Shown in pieces: positions 56,216-64,000 of a DNA stretch of 64,000 nucleotides; position 1 is the first letter of the stretch, and every line of letters begins with the position of its first letter. The stretch is taken from contig NZ_JAKEUQ010000003.1 of the NCBI RefSeq assembly GCF_022397955.1, forward strand, positions 287,643-351,642, given 5' to 3'. The position numbers were made by a program, and so were the translations under genes. The notes beneath the pieces were generated by a model. That model made no database searches. It saw nothing but the letters and a program-made list of their open reading frames with translations, and had not been told where the DNA came from. The DNA comes from Vibrio sp. Isolate32. Its GTDB lineage: Bacteria; Pseudomonadota; Gammaproteobacteria; Enterobacterales; Vibrionaceae.

Positions 56216-57868
56216 TTATTGTTCTTCTTTTGGCAGATAAACGGTCATTCGCGTGCCAAAATCGTGGTTATCGAACATTTCAAGCTGCCCTTGATATCGG
56301 TCTACCAATTGCTTTATCAGATACAAACCAACACCGCGATTCTGCTTCGCTTTGCTCGATACGCCCTTTTCAGTAAGTACTTTCGTCGCCAAGTATTTCG
56401 GCAAACCACATCCTTTGTCTTCTACTTCTACGATAATTTCATTACCAAAATCACTGATTGAAACTTCAATAACCCGACGCGCTGGGGCGATTTGACCCTC
56501 TTGCTTAATAGCCGTCATAGTGGCATCAAATGCGTTATCAATTAGGTTGCCAAGAATTGTGACAACATCATCCGCGTTTAGCCAGCTAGGCAGTGCCTCA
56601 AGCCTCGAATCTTCTTCGACTTTAAGTTCTAAACCAATTTCTCGTGCGCGCTCCGTTTTCCCAAGGAGCATGCCTGCGATGAGCGGGTCTTTAACGGTTT
56701 CACGTAAGAATTTGATCAAGCTTTGATAGTGTGCCGTTTCTTGGCCAATCAGTTGCTGTACTGAATCCAACTCCCCCATATGAATCAAGCCACTGATGGT
56801 ATTGAGCTTGTTTTGATGCTCGTGAGTTTGTGAGCGCAGTAGATCTGCATACTCTTTGGTTTGCGAGAGCTGGTCTGTTAAATCGTTGATTTCATCTCGC
56901 AGTCGGAAACTGGATACGGCCCCAACCACTTTGCCCGCCACTATAATTGGGCTTCGGTTGGCTATAATTCGCTTATTGTTTAAATACAACTCGACGTCAT
57001 GGTCGGTGTCACCCGTTGATAACAGCTGTTCTAAATCACTTCCTGCCAATACATCAGAAAGGCGCTGTTGGTTGAGTGCTTTATCCCTGTCTATCGATAA
57101 AATATCGCAGGCACTCTTATTAATTGAACGCAAAATGCCATTCTTATCGATACTAAGAATACCCTCTTTCACGGTACTCATGGTCACGTCTAACTCGACA
57201 TAAAGTCGGCCTATCTCTTCGGGCTCAAAGCCCAAGATAGAGCGCTGAAAACGACGAGATACATAACTCGAAATCAACGCATTGACCGCAACCACCAGCA
57301 ACGCCATCACAATCAAAAAGGCTAAGTAAGGTTCGATTCGATCTTGCAAAGAATCCAATAAGTAACCAACCGAGACCACTCCAACCACTGTACCTTGCTG
57401 GTCTTTAACCGCTGATTTACCACGAACTGACAAACCAAGCGATCCTTTGGCTGTCGAAACATAAGACTCCCCCAATACCAATGCTTTTTGGTTATCACCA
57501 CCACGCATTGGTTTACCGAGCCTATCGTCATAAGGGTGAATCAGGCGGATACCTTTATCATCTCCCACAACAATAAACGCCGCGCCAATGAGCTGGGTAA
57601 GGTTACGAAATTTAACTTGGGTTTCTTCAGACAAAACGTATGGATCGCCATTAGGGTCCACCGTTCTTTTTTCTTGAATAAGGCTGGCTACAAGTGGCGA
57701 TTCAGATAGAAATTCAGCAATACCTAACGCTTTCAAACCCATTTCTTGTTCTTGAGATTGTTTGATGTAATAAAAACCAGCCGCTGCAAGTATCAAAAGC
57801 TGAACGAGGCCAGTGACCGTCATGATAATCAGTAACCTTTTACGGAAGCTGATACTGCTCCATTTCAT
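56216..57868 (-). CDS. Sensor histidine kinase of the CitA/DcuS type
   Basis: A 550-residue kinase: TM1 near 13-32, periplasmic sCache/PAS-like sensor (33-178) with the family motif FVVGDDKGIRLIHPYDDRLGKPMRGGD-like block, TM2 near 180-205, a cytoplasmic PAS (about 225-320), the phospho-acceptor H in RSQTHEHQNKLNTISGLIHMG, and a HATPase with NLIDNAFDAT, VEDKGCGLP and GVGLYLIKQLV. It should sense citrate or a dicarboxylate outside and phosphorylate the adjacent regulator. Operon order: kinase then regulator. Confidence 0.93.
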   Translation of the reverse strand: MKWSSISFRKRLLIIMTVTGLVQLLILAAAGFYYIKQSQEQEMGLKALGIAEFLSESPLVASLIQEKRTVDPNGDPYVLSEETQVKFRNLTQLIGAAFIVVGDDKGIRLIHPYDDRLGKPMRGGDNQKALVLGESYVSTAKGSLGLSVRGKSAVKDQQGTVVGVVSVGYLLDSLQDRIEPYLAFLIVMALLVVAVNALISSYVSRRFQRSILGFEPEEIGRLYVELDVTMSTVKEGILSIDKNGILRSINKSACDILSIDRDKALNQQRLSDVLAGSDLEQLLSTGDTDHDVELYLNNKRIIANRSPIIVAGKVVGAVSSFRLRDEINDLTDQLSQTKEYADLLRSQTHEHQNKLNTISGLIHMGELDSVQQLIGQETAHYQSLIKFLRETVKDPLIAGMLLGKTERAREIGLELKVEEDSRLEALPSWLNADDVVTILGNLIDNAFDATMTAIKQEGQIAPARRVIEVSISDFGNEIIVEVEDKGCGLPKYLATKVLTEKGVSSKAKQNRGVGLYLIKQLVDRYQGQLEMFDNHDFGTRMTVYLPKEEQ

Positions 57869-58435
57869 ATACCACCGCCCCTAGTGTTAGACCAACAATG
57901 TTAACACCAAGTTAATCAGATGACCTTTCTACTTATGCGAATTTGTGACTGTTACTCAACTAAATAGTTGAGCGGATTATTAATTGATATTCCTTTATGT
58001 TCTTCACCCATTCGAATCCCTCGCTTTTATAATGGAGCATCTAAAAGACCCAAATATTCGAATAAATATTGAGCTAGATCACTAAGCTTTTAGGTGTTTT
58101 TTAGGTTGTTCAAAATAAATACAACTATAATAATAGCACTTGTAGCAGTTTATCGTTGCTAAACGATGTGTCGCAGTTTATGACCATTAGATAAACTCAT
58201 TCCGACGTTAACAGACAGGTGGACTGTCATGTATCTCGAGCATAAAACTTAGTATTCAGCACTTTTGGTACATGGATACGAATACAACCAGTTACTAGGG
58301 CGAGAGCAGAGGTAACTGGCTAAAGCAGCCATGACAATAAACACGAATGAGCAAGATCAAGTGCCCGTAGTGGACGTTCGACAGAAACAGGATAAAAACA
58401 TAACGTTTAAACATTGTTGAAAAGGAAACCAGACA
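57869..58435 (+). other. 567-base gap with structured sequence (possible leader RNA)
   Basis: No gene is supported here. Around 58287-58318, CCAGTTAC and GTAACTGG form an 8-bp stem around a purine-rich loop (TAGGGCGAGAGCAGAG), and GGCTAAAGCAGCC follows at once. Several further short repeats precede the small ORF, whose ATG at 58436 lies behind AAAAGGAAACCAGACA. The arrangement suggests an RNA leader or small RNA. It does not match a riboswitch consensus that I can recall. Confidence 0.35.
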
Positions 58436-58663
58436 ATGAAACGCGATACTTTTGGAATTTGCCTTACAAAGGCTATGCTGTTCAAAAATTTACAATCTAC
58501 TTTTACTCATGTTAGAGCATATGAAAAGGACGAGACATCCCCGCTCGACTTAAAAGTATTGTTAGCTTTCCCGCAAATGTCAGGTAGAGATTTATTACAA
58601 ACGATGCAAGGTTCAAGACAATTAGTGTGGCGCGCAGACCACCATTGCCCAAGCTTTAAATAG
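58436..58663 (+). CDS. Small ORF of unknown function, 75 codons
   Basis: Starts MKRDTFGICLTKAMLFKNLQ with a good AAGGAAA site 10 bases upstream and ends with TAG. It contains no recognised domain, signal peptide or membrane segment; the product is basic at the N-terminus. A T-rich hairpin sits 40 bases beyond the stop. The ribosome site, leader and terminator together favour a real, possibly regulated, small gene. Confidence 0.45.
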   Translation: MKRDTFGICLTKAMLFKNLQSTFTHVRAYEKDETSPLDLKVLLAFPQMSGRDLLQTMQGSRQLVWRADHHCPSFK

Positions 58664-58702
58664 CACACGTCCATTTCGTAGTAAATTCCTTTATACTGAA
58701 CG

Positions 58703-58728
58703 AAAAGAGCGCCATTCGTCGTGCTTTT
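58703..58728 (+). terminator. Probable terminator after the small ORF
   Basis: AAAAGAGCG (58703-58711) pairs with CGTGCTTTT (58720-58728) with two mismatches, followed by TTCTTTTCT. The remaining sequence to the TolC gene has no other feature beyond its promoter region. Confidence 0.5.
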
Positions 58729-58878
58729 TTCTTTTCTGTGATCGTTTTTATCTACATCACGTGCTTCATTGCATTAACTTAATGATTTATGAGTGTTTCT
58801 AATCAGGTGAGACAATCAACTCAAGACAAATGACTATCAACCTGTTAGCATTAGAGTTAATACTCTAATTTGGTATTT

Positions 58879-60327
58879 ATGCAGATGACCAAACCAAAAT
58901 TCCGATATCTTGCGATTGCCAGTGTGCTCCTCGGCACATTTGCTTCGCCAGGCTATACTGCCCCGCTCACTTTTTCTGAAGCGTGGCAAATATTACAAGA
59001 AAACAACAACTCACTTGCGGCTCAAAGAGCCAACGTTGAACGTTATCAACACCTTCAGAATTCAACAAGTAGCCTCAATCTTCCGTCTATTACATTGGGC
59101 GCTAATTACACGCATCTTGATAGTGACGTCACCATCAATGGTGAACAGTTTGCCGATAGCCTGAGTGGTGTGCCCTCCATTGGTCTCCCTGTTCCTACTC
59201 AAATTATCAGTGCGCTCGGCGGCATTACTTCAACGATTACCGAACAAGATATCTTCAGCTCTTCCATTCGTGCAGTATGGCCCATTTTTACAGGTGGTCG
59301 AATTACCGCAGCACAAACGGCTGCTGAAGGTAAAAGCGAAGAAGCGCAAAGCCAACTGTTAATGGAAAAACAGGCTCGTTACGAAGACTTAAGCAAATAC
59401 TACTTCTCTGTGATCTTGGCGGAAGATGTCGTTAGAACGCGCCAAGCAGTAGAAGCAGGCTTAACTCAGCACCGAGATTTCGCTATCAAGATGGAACAAC
59501 AAGGGCAAATTGCACAAGTAGAACGCTTACAAGCAGACGCTTCTTTAGATAAAGCAATCGTTGAACGCACTAAAGCTGAGAATGACCTCAAGATTGCTCG
59601 GCTAGCCCTTACCCAAATTCTTGGTCAAAGCCAAAGCGTTGAACCTTCAGAGCAACTGTTTATCAACAAAAACCTACCTCATATGGATGTGTTTATTGAT
59701 CAAACATTGATGACTTATCCGGGCCTAAAAATTCTCGATGCGAAAGAGAAGCAAGCAAGTAGCTTAATCAAAGCAGAAAAAGGCAAGTACTACCCAGAGG
59801 TTTACCTATACGGAGATTACAACCTCTATGAAGACGATTCACTCGCCAGTGAAATGAAACCAGATTGGTTAGTTGGAATCGGTGTTAATGTGCCACTACT
59901 CGACACTTCAGGTCGTTCAGACAAAGTGGCGGCTGCGCACAGTGCAGTATCGCAGGTTAAGTTCCTTAAATCGCAAGCGAAGCAAGACTTAACCGTATTG
60001 GTTCAAAAGACCTATCTCGAAGCAAACCAAGCTATTGAAGAAGTCCAAGGGCTTAACTCTAGCTTGTCGCTGGCTCAAGAAAATCTACTACTTCGCAAAA
60101 AAGCATTCACTCAAGGGCTCTCTAACTCGTTAGAGGTGGTTGACGCTGAGCTATACCTTGCGAGCATCAAAACACAGCAATCTGCTGCACGATTTAAATA
60201 CCTAATCTCTCTCAACAAGCTTTTAGCGCTCAGCAGCGAAATGAATGCTTACTCGAGCTACTTAACTTCTTCCGTGACGTCTGATTTCGACTCAAAAACA
60301 GACACCGCTAGCTTGTCAAAAGGATAA
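58879..60327 (+). CDS. TolC family outer-membrane efflux protein
   Basis: A 482-residue outer-membrane channel subunit. A signal peptide ends near GYTA (about residue 28), and two repeats of the outer membrane efflux domain follow: LTFSEAWQILQENNNSLAAQRANVE near the start and later KILDAKEKQASSLIKAEKGKYYPEVYL. Coiled-coil helices rich in A, Q and E fit the TolC tunnel. It begins an operon with an HlyD-type adaptor 3 bases behind. Starts at 58879 or 58885 are both possible. Confidence 0.9.
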   Translation: MQMTKPKFRYLAIASVLLGTFASPGYTAPLTFSEAWQILQENNNSLAAQRANVERYQHLQNSTSSLNLPSITLGANYTHLDSDVTINGEQFADSLSGVPSIGLPVPTQIISALGGITSTITEQDIFSSSIRAVWPIFTGGRITAAQTAAEGKSEEAQSQLLMEKQARYEDLSKYYFSVILAEDVVRTRQAVEAGLTQHRDFAIKMEQQGQIAQVERLQADASLDKAIVERTKAENDLKIARLALTQILGQSQSVEPSEQLFINKNLPHMDVFIDQTLMTYPGLKILDAKEKQASSLIKAEKGKYYPEVYLYGDYNLYEDDSLASEMKPDWLVGIGVNVPLLDTSGRSDKVAAAHSAVSQVKFLKSQAKQDLTVLVQKTYLEANQAIEEVQGLNSSLSLAQENLLLRKKAFTQGLSNSLEVVDAELYLASIKTQQSAARFKYLISLNKLLALSSEMNAYSSYLTSSVTSDFDSKTDTASLSKG

Positions 60328-60330
60328 TTC

Positions 60331-61305
60331 ATGAAACCTATTAAGCCCCTTCTTCTATCTATAGTTGGTATCGGCATTGTTGGCTGGGTCGGATACAGTT
60401 TTTACCAAGCGTACCAGCCTCAGCCCGTTAAGCTTCAAGGCCAAATCGATGCTCAGCAATACAGCATCTCTTCGAAAGTACCAGGCCGAATTGACGAAGT
60501 CTTTGTACGCAAAGGCGACTCTGTTGAGAAAGGTGAGTTGATCTTTTCTCTTCTAAGCCCAGAAATTGATGCTAAGTTAGAACAAGCTAAAGCTGGTGAA
60601 AAAGCGGCTGGTGCTCTGGCTCAAGAAGCAGAAAATGGCGCACGTACTCAGCAAATCCAAGCGGCCAAAGACCAATGGCTGAAAGCCAAAGCAGCCGCTG
60701 ATTTAATGGAAAAAACCTACCAGCGAGTAAACAACCTTTACAACGATGGCGTAGTCGCGGAGCAAAAGCGTGATGAAGCCAAGACACAGTGGCAAGCAGC
60801 AAAATACACAGAAAGCGCGGCTTTCCAGATGTATCAGCTAGCACAAGAAGGTGCTCGTGATGAGACCAAAGTGGCTGCCGCTCAAAAAGCATTGATGGCC
60901 GCCGGTGCAGTCGCTGAAGTCGAAGCTTATGCAAAAGACACACAGATCCACAGCTGGTTCAGCGGTGAAGTATCTCAAGTGCTACTGAGTAGCGGAGAGT
61001 TAGCGCCACAAGGGTTTCCAGTTGTCACTGTGATCGATACTAAAGACGCATGGGCGGTACTCAACGTTCGTGAAGATATGCTCAAGCATTTTGAGAAAGG
61101 TGCACAATTTGAAGCTTACCTACCCGCTTTAGATAAGTCGCTGACTTTCCAAGTAACGCATATTGCTGTTATGGGTAATTTCGCAACTTGGCGTTCAACC
61201 GATGCTGCGCAAGGCTTTGACTTACGTACATTTGAAGTAGAAGCTCGCCCTGTAGATACAAGCGAGACACTGCGCATGGGTATGAGCCTTGTGGTTAAGC
61301 TTTAG
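60331..61305 (+). CDS. HlyD/MFP-type periplasmic adaptor
   Basis: A 324-residue membrane fusion protein. One N-terminal transmembrane segment (about 6-25), the biotinyl-lipoyl-like strand pair PVKLQGQIDAQQYSISSKVPGRI, a long coiled coil (about 75-200) rich in A, K and Q, and the second lipoyl half at TQIHSWFSGEVSQVLLSSGELA. It links the TolC channel to the inner-membrane part. Its stop is 7 bases before the first ABC-2 permease gene. Confidence 0.91.
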   Translation: MKPIKPLLLSIVGIGIVGWVGYSFYQAYQPQPVKLQGQIDAQQYSISSKVPGRIDEVFVRKGDSVEKGELIFSLLSPEIDAKLEQAKAGEKAAGALAQEAENGARTQQIQAAKDQWLKAKAAADLMEKTYQRVNNLYNDGVVAEQKRDEAKTQWQAAKYTESAAFQMYQLAQEGARDETKVAAAQKALMAAGAVAEVEAYAKDTQIHSWFSGEVSQVLLSSGELAPQGFPVVTVIDTKDAWAVLNVREDMLKHFEKGAQFEAYLPALDKSLTFQVTHIAVMGNFATWRSTDAAQGFDLRTFEVEARPVDTSETLRMGMSLVVKL

Positions 61306-61312
61306 GTGACGT

Positions 61313-62503
61313 ATGTCTGCTAATTCTCACTTACCAGAGCATCACAAAGCGAAAAGCAATTTGCTTAGACAGTGGGCTATTGTACGTAAAGACAAGTGGC
61401 TGCTGTCGTGCTTAACTTGGATACCCTTGCTGCTTGCTGCAAGTATCTGGCTGATCTTCTCACAAGGCATCGCCCGTGACTTACCTGTTGCTGTGGTTGA
61501 CCTAGAACACAGCCAAATCTCACAGCAGTTTACTCGCTTAGTCGATGCCTCACCTACCCTGCAAGTCACTCAGAAATACAGCTCAGCAAGTGAAGCAGCT
61601 AAAGCCATGATTGAACGTGATATCTACGGCTATGTTGTTATACCTAGACACTTTGACCGAGACCTTTACCTTGGGCTAAACCCGCAGGTATCCGTGTTCT
61701 ACAACAGCCAATTTATATTGATTGGTAAACTGGTGAACTCAGCTCTACTGCAAGCTCAGGGCACGTTCAACGCTCAACTCGAAGTTGTTAGACAGCTTTC
61801 ACACGGTGACACCACGGTACAATCTGCATTGGGGCAAGCTGTCACCGTACAAAGCCAAATCACCCCATTGTTTAACAAGAACACCAGTTACGCTCAGTTC
61901 TTGGTATCGGCCGTTATTCCTGCTTTATGGCAAATCATGATTGTAGTGGGAACAATTTTGATACTGACTGCAAATGTACGTGCGCGTGGGCTTCAAGCAT
62001 GGCTATCTCACTCTCCTGTTAAAGCACTCGCATCGACACTAACCCCTTATGTTGTGCTGTTTTTGGGATTCGGTATTGCCTTTAGTTTTTGGTTTTATCG
62101 CCTTTTAGAGTGGCCATTTAACGGCAGCTTTATGGCATTGACCATCGCACAGTTACTAACGGTTATTAGTTGTATCATTATGGGTTGCTTGTTCTTCTTC
62201 TTGACGCTTGATCCAGCAAGAGCAATGAGTTTTGCTGGCGCATTTACGGCACCAAGTTTTGCCTTTATGGGAATCACCTTCCCTGTCACAGACATGAATA
62301 CGGCTGCCCAATTTTGGAGAAGCCTACTGCCTGTTAGCCATTACATTGAAGTACAAACGGCTCAATCCAGTTACGGTGTGAGCGCTGCGCAATCGCTGAT
62401 GAACCTCACTTCAACGTTTTGGTATGTTATTCCTGCTTTTATGGTGATCTTGTTGATTAAAAAGCACTTAGCGCAAGCAGAACATCAAGGAGTAAATCAA
62501 TGA
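61313..62503 (+). CDS. ABC-2 type permease (YhhJ/YbhR-like), first copy
   Basis: A 396-residue inner-membrane permease of the ABC-2 type: TM1 near 27-47, a large periplasmic domain (about 50-200, with VAVVDLEHSQISQQFTRLVDASP) and five C-terminal helices. It overlaps the next permease gene by 4 bases (ATGA). The two related permeases would form a heterodimer. No ATP-binding subunit lies in the operon here, so it may be outside or may be supplied from elsewhere. Confidence 0.9.
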   Translation: MSANSHLPEHHKAKSNLLRQWAIVRKDKWLLSCLTWIPLLLAASIWLIFSQGIARDLPVAVVDLEHSQISQQFTRLVDASPTLQVTQKYSSASEAAKAMIERDIYGYVVIPRHFDRDLYLGLNPQVSVFYNSQFILIGKLVNSALLQAQGTFNAQLEVVRQLSHGDTTVQSALGQAVTVQSQITPLFNKNTSYAQFLVSAVIPALWQIMIVVGTILILTANVRARGLQAWLSHSPVKALASTLTPYVVLFLGFGIAFSFWFYRLLEWPFNGSFMALTIAQLLTVISCIIMGCLFFFLTLDPARAMSFAGAFTAPSFAFMGITFPVTDMNTAAQFWRSLLPVSHYIEVQTAQSSYGVSAAQSLMNLTSTFWYVIPAFMVILLIKKHLAQAEHQGVNQ

Positions 62504-63669
62504 GCTTTACTCAATTGCTGAAACAAGAATTACTGGCGGTTCTTCGTAACCCTGTTGTATTGCTGACGGTATTTGGTGGCGTGGTCTTTTACTCATTCTT
62601 GTACCCGCTACCCTACGCCAATCAAGTACCTCAACAATTGAAGGCATCGGTGGTGAACCTAGACAAGAGCCAAAGTAGCTACCATTTGGAGCGAATGGTC
62701 GATGCGACTTCTCAAATTGATTTGGTTCGCCGTGATTCCACTATCGCTGACGCGAAACAGGCTGTGCTTAACCAAGAAATTGGTGGGTTCATCGTCATTC
62801 CTGAAGACTTCTACAAAGACCTACTTTTAGGAAAAAGTCCAACGCTCTCTTATGCAGGTGATGCGTCTTACTTCTTGGTTTACGGCACTATAGTTGAAGG
62901 GCTTGCGAAGGCTGGCGGCACGCTAGCGGCACAAGTAAAGGTCAGCCACCTCTTAATTGAAGGCGTGCCTTTAGAATCCGCAGCCAAGGGTTATAGTGCA
63001 TTTAGCTTGAATCTAAAACCTACTTTCAATAGTCGTATGGGATACATCGATTACGTGGTTCCGGCTGTCTTTGTGTTGATCCTTCAGCAAACTCTAGCCA
63101 TGGCATCCGGGTTGGTTGGTGCGACACAAAACGCCCAGTCTACATTCGGTTACTGGAGTAAAACCTCTCCAGCAAAACTTATCCTTGCTCGTTGTTGCAC
63201 CTTAGTAGGCATCTACTATTTGTTATCGATGTACTACTTCGGAGCCAGCTTTTCGATGTACGGCATAAACCAGCTCGCCGCTATCTCACAGATTTTAACC
63301 TTGTTACTGCCCTTCTTATTGGCTAGCTGTTTGATCGGGATTTTTATCGGAGAGTTAGTGCCAAGAAGAGAACTCGTGACCGTGGTTGTACTGATCAGTT
63401 CAATGCCGCTCATTTTCTCCTCTGGCTTTATTTGGCCTATTGAGATGATGCCAGAATGGCTCGTACTGTTATCGCAACTTTTCCCAAGTACGCCTGCGAT
63501 TCAAGGGTTCTTAGCTTTAAACCAAATGGGCGCTTCGTGGCAAGAAGTGGCATCTCAATGGACGCTATTATGGGGGCAAATCGCACTATGGGGATCGTTA
63601 TTGGCACTCAAGCTCTACCATAAATCGAGTAAAAACGTCGTTAATCATGCTACCGACCATAGCCGTTGA
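62500..63669 (+). CDS. ABC-2 type permease, second copy
   Basis: A 389-residue paralogue of the upstream permease, with the same TM1, periplasmic domain (KASVVNLDKSQSSYHLERMVDAT) and C-terminal five-helix arrangement (e.g. LLPFLLASCLIGIFIGELVP, VVVLISSMPLIFSSGFIWPI). The ATGA overlap fixes its start. It is the last gene of the tolC-hlyD-permease-permease operon, followed by a terminator. Cargo is unknown; relatives export drugs or lipids. Confidence 0.9.
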   Translation: MSFTQLLKQELLAVLRNPVVLLTVFGGVVFYSFLYPLPYANQVPQQLKASVVNLDKSQSSYHLERMVDATSQIDLVRRDSTIADAKQAVLNQEIGGFIVIPEDFYKDLLLGKSPTLSYAGDASYFLVYGTIVEGLAKAGGTLAAQVKVSHLLIEGVPLESAAKGYSAFSLNLKPTFNSRMGYIDYVVPAVFVLILQQTLAMASGLVGATQNAQSTFGYWSKTSPAKLILARCCTLVGIYYLLSMYYFGASFSMYGINQLAAISQILTLLLPFLLASCLIGIFIGELVPRRELVTVVVLISSMPLIFSSGFIWPIEMMPEWLVLLSQLFPSTPAIQGFLALNQMGASWQEVASQWTLLWGQIALWGSLLALKLYHKSSKNVVNHATDHSR

Positions 63670-63692
63670 ACCGATTAACTCATCGAAAACCC

Positions 63693-63715
63693 AAAAGCCC
63701 TAATATAGGGCTTTT
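63693..63715 (+). terminator. Terminator of the export operon
   Basis: AAAAGCCC (63693-63700) pairs with GGGCTTTT (63708-63715), followed by TTTAGG. Confidence 0.85.
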
Positions 63716-63819
63716 TTTAGGTTCATCGCGGATTAGCGGGAACTAAAAACAAAAAAAAAACGGTAGTAAGTGATATGGTTTAGTCGCCAAACAAAAATCA
63801 TACACAAACTACCGTTTCC

Positions 63820-64000
63820 ATGCCGAATCATACTTTCCTATCTTCATTCTGGGAAGGCTTTAAAATAGTAAAGTCTCACCAGACAGCATCACTTATTACC
63901 CTGACTCTTAAACCTAACTCTGAGGCGAAATGCCCTTGTGGTCTTGAGGCCGAGGCTATCCATGAGTATCAATGGCGTCATGTAAAAGAGGCCATGTTGC
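63820..64000 (+). CDS. ISL3-family transposase, N-terminal part cut by window edge
   Basis: MPNHTFLSSFWEGFKIVKSH begins an open frame that runs to the window edge and contains CPCG, part of the zinc-binding N-terminus of ISL3 transposases. Upstream, CGGTAGTAAGTGATATGG and, near the ATG, the complement CACAAACTACCG resemble the element's terminal repeat. The element lies 150 bases after the export operon, in the same direction. Confidence 0.72.
   Translation, partial: MPNHTFLSSFWEGFKIVKSHQTASLITLTLKPNSEAKCPCGLEAEAIHEYQWRHVKEAML

Noticed and set aside
58190..58435. Known riboswitch classes (c-di-GMP, glycine, SAM, moco)
   Set aside because: The stems do not match any consensus that I recall; kept only as an unassigned structured region.
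1..64000. CRISPR arrays, rRNA and tRNA genes
   Set aside because: I scanned by eye for regularly spaced repeats and for tRNA-like cloverleaf ends and found none; this is a weak negative.

Overview
The window looks like chromosomal DNA of a marine Vibrio, probably the second chromosome. Codon use and protein style are Vibrionaceae throughout. Several neighbourhoods (glpT-glpQ, sbcD-sbcC, zwf-pgl-gnd) are ones I recall from Vibrio chromosome II. That placement is inference from memory; no replication origin, rRNA or tRNA gene is visible.

Layout. (1) 1-13.3 kb is a run of mostly single, leftward genes: three GNAT acetyltransferases, a Maa-type sugar acetyltransferase, a VOC protein, RsuA preceded by a tiny zinc-ribbon gene, a CxxCxxCC protein, a Nudix hydrolase, a SpoIIAA-like protein, a methyltransferase/HAD pair, a D-2-hydroxyacid dehydrogenase, an ASCH protein, the glpT-glpQ operon with two GlpR-like operators, a DUF3297 protein and a PcfJ-like protein with a 45-residue zinc-ribbon neighbour. 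(2) 13.4-17.9 kb holds a UspA-type gene and a tightly overlapping light-related operon: cryptochrome DASH, an iron-sulfur (6-4)-type photolyase and a short-chain dehydrogenase, closed by a terminator. (3) 17.9-25.04 kb is a graveyard of insertion sequences: two IS630 copies, two spliced IS5 fragments, an ISAs1 element with an internal 138-bp tandem duplication, an IS110 tail and a broken IS3 orfB that ends against sbcC. One NTF2-like gene is stranded inside. (4) 25-34.5 kb: sbcDC, a broken glutathione S-transferase, a LysE/ArgO exporter, a secreted S8 peptidase, a palindromic repeat and a GNAT. (5) 34.6-44.2 kb mixes decayed regulators or receptors (a GGDEF protein with a frameshift and a GGGEF site, a TonB-receptor tail, a histidine-kinase remnant with a GGTATC microsatellite) with intact genes (methyltransferase, DHH phosphoesterase, HBM-type chemoreceptor, a LysR gene divergent from a second-type purA). 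(6) 44.4-64 kb: tctCBA tricarboxylate uptake, a TauE/SafE permease, small genes, an HD-GYP protein, the oxidative pentose-phosphate operon zwf-pgl-gnd, a CitA/CitB-type two-component system, an unexplained structured leader with a small ORF, a TolC/HlyD/ABC-2 export operon, and the start of an ISL3 transposase cut by the window edge.

How the genes may work together: GlpT imports glycerol-3-phosphate that GlpQ releases in the periplasm. The DASH/photolyase/SDR genes are translationally coupled and probably serve light-dependent DNA repair or light response. Zwf, Pgl and Gnd form the complete oxidative branch and NADPH source. The CitAB-type system could sense the di/tricarboxylates that TctABC takes up, although the two loci are about 8 kb apart.

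I did not find a clearly undescribed defence or mobile system. The most unusual signals are the expanded hexanucleotide repeat in the kinase remnant, the tandem duplication inside the ISAs1 transposase, the coupled photolyase-SDR operon, the divergent PurA paralogue, the structured leader before the 75-codon ORF, and the ABC-2 exporter with no ATPase gene beside it.
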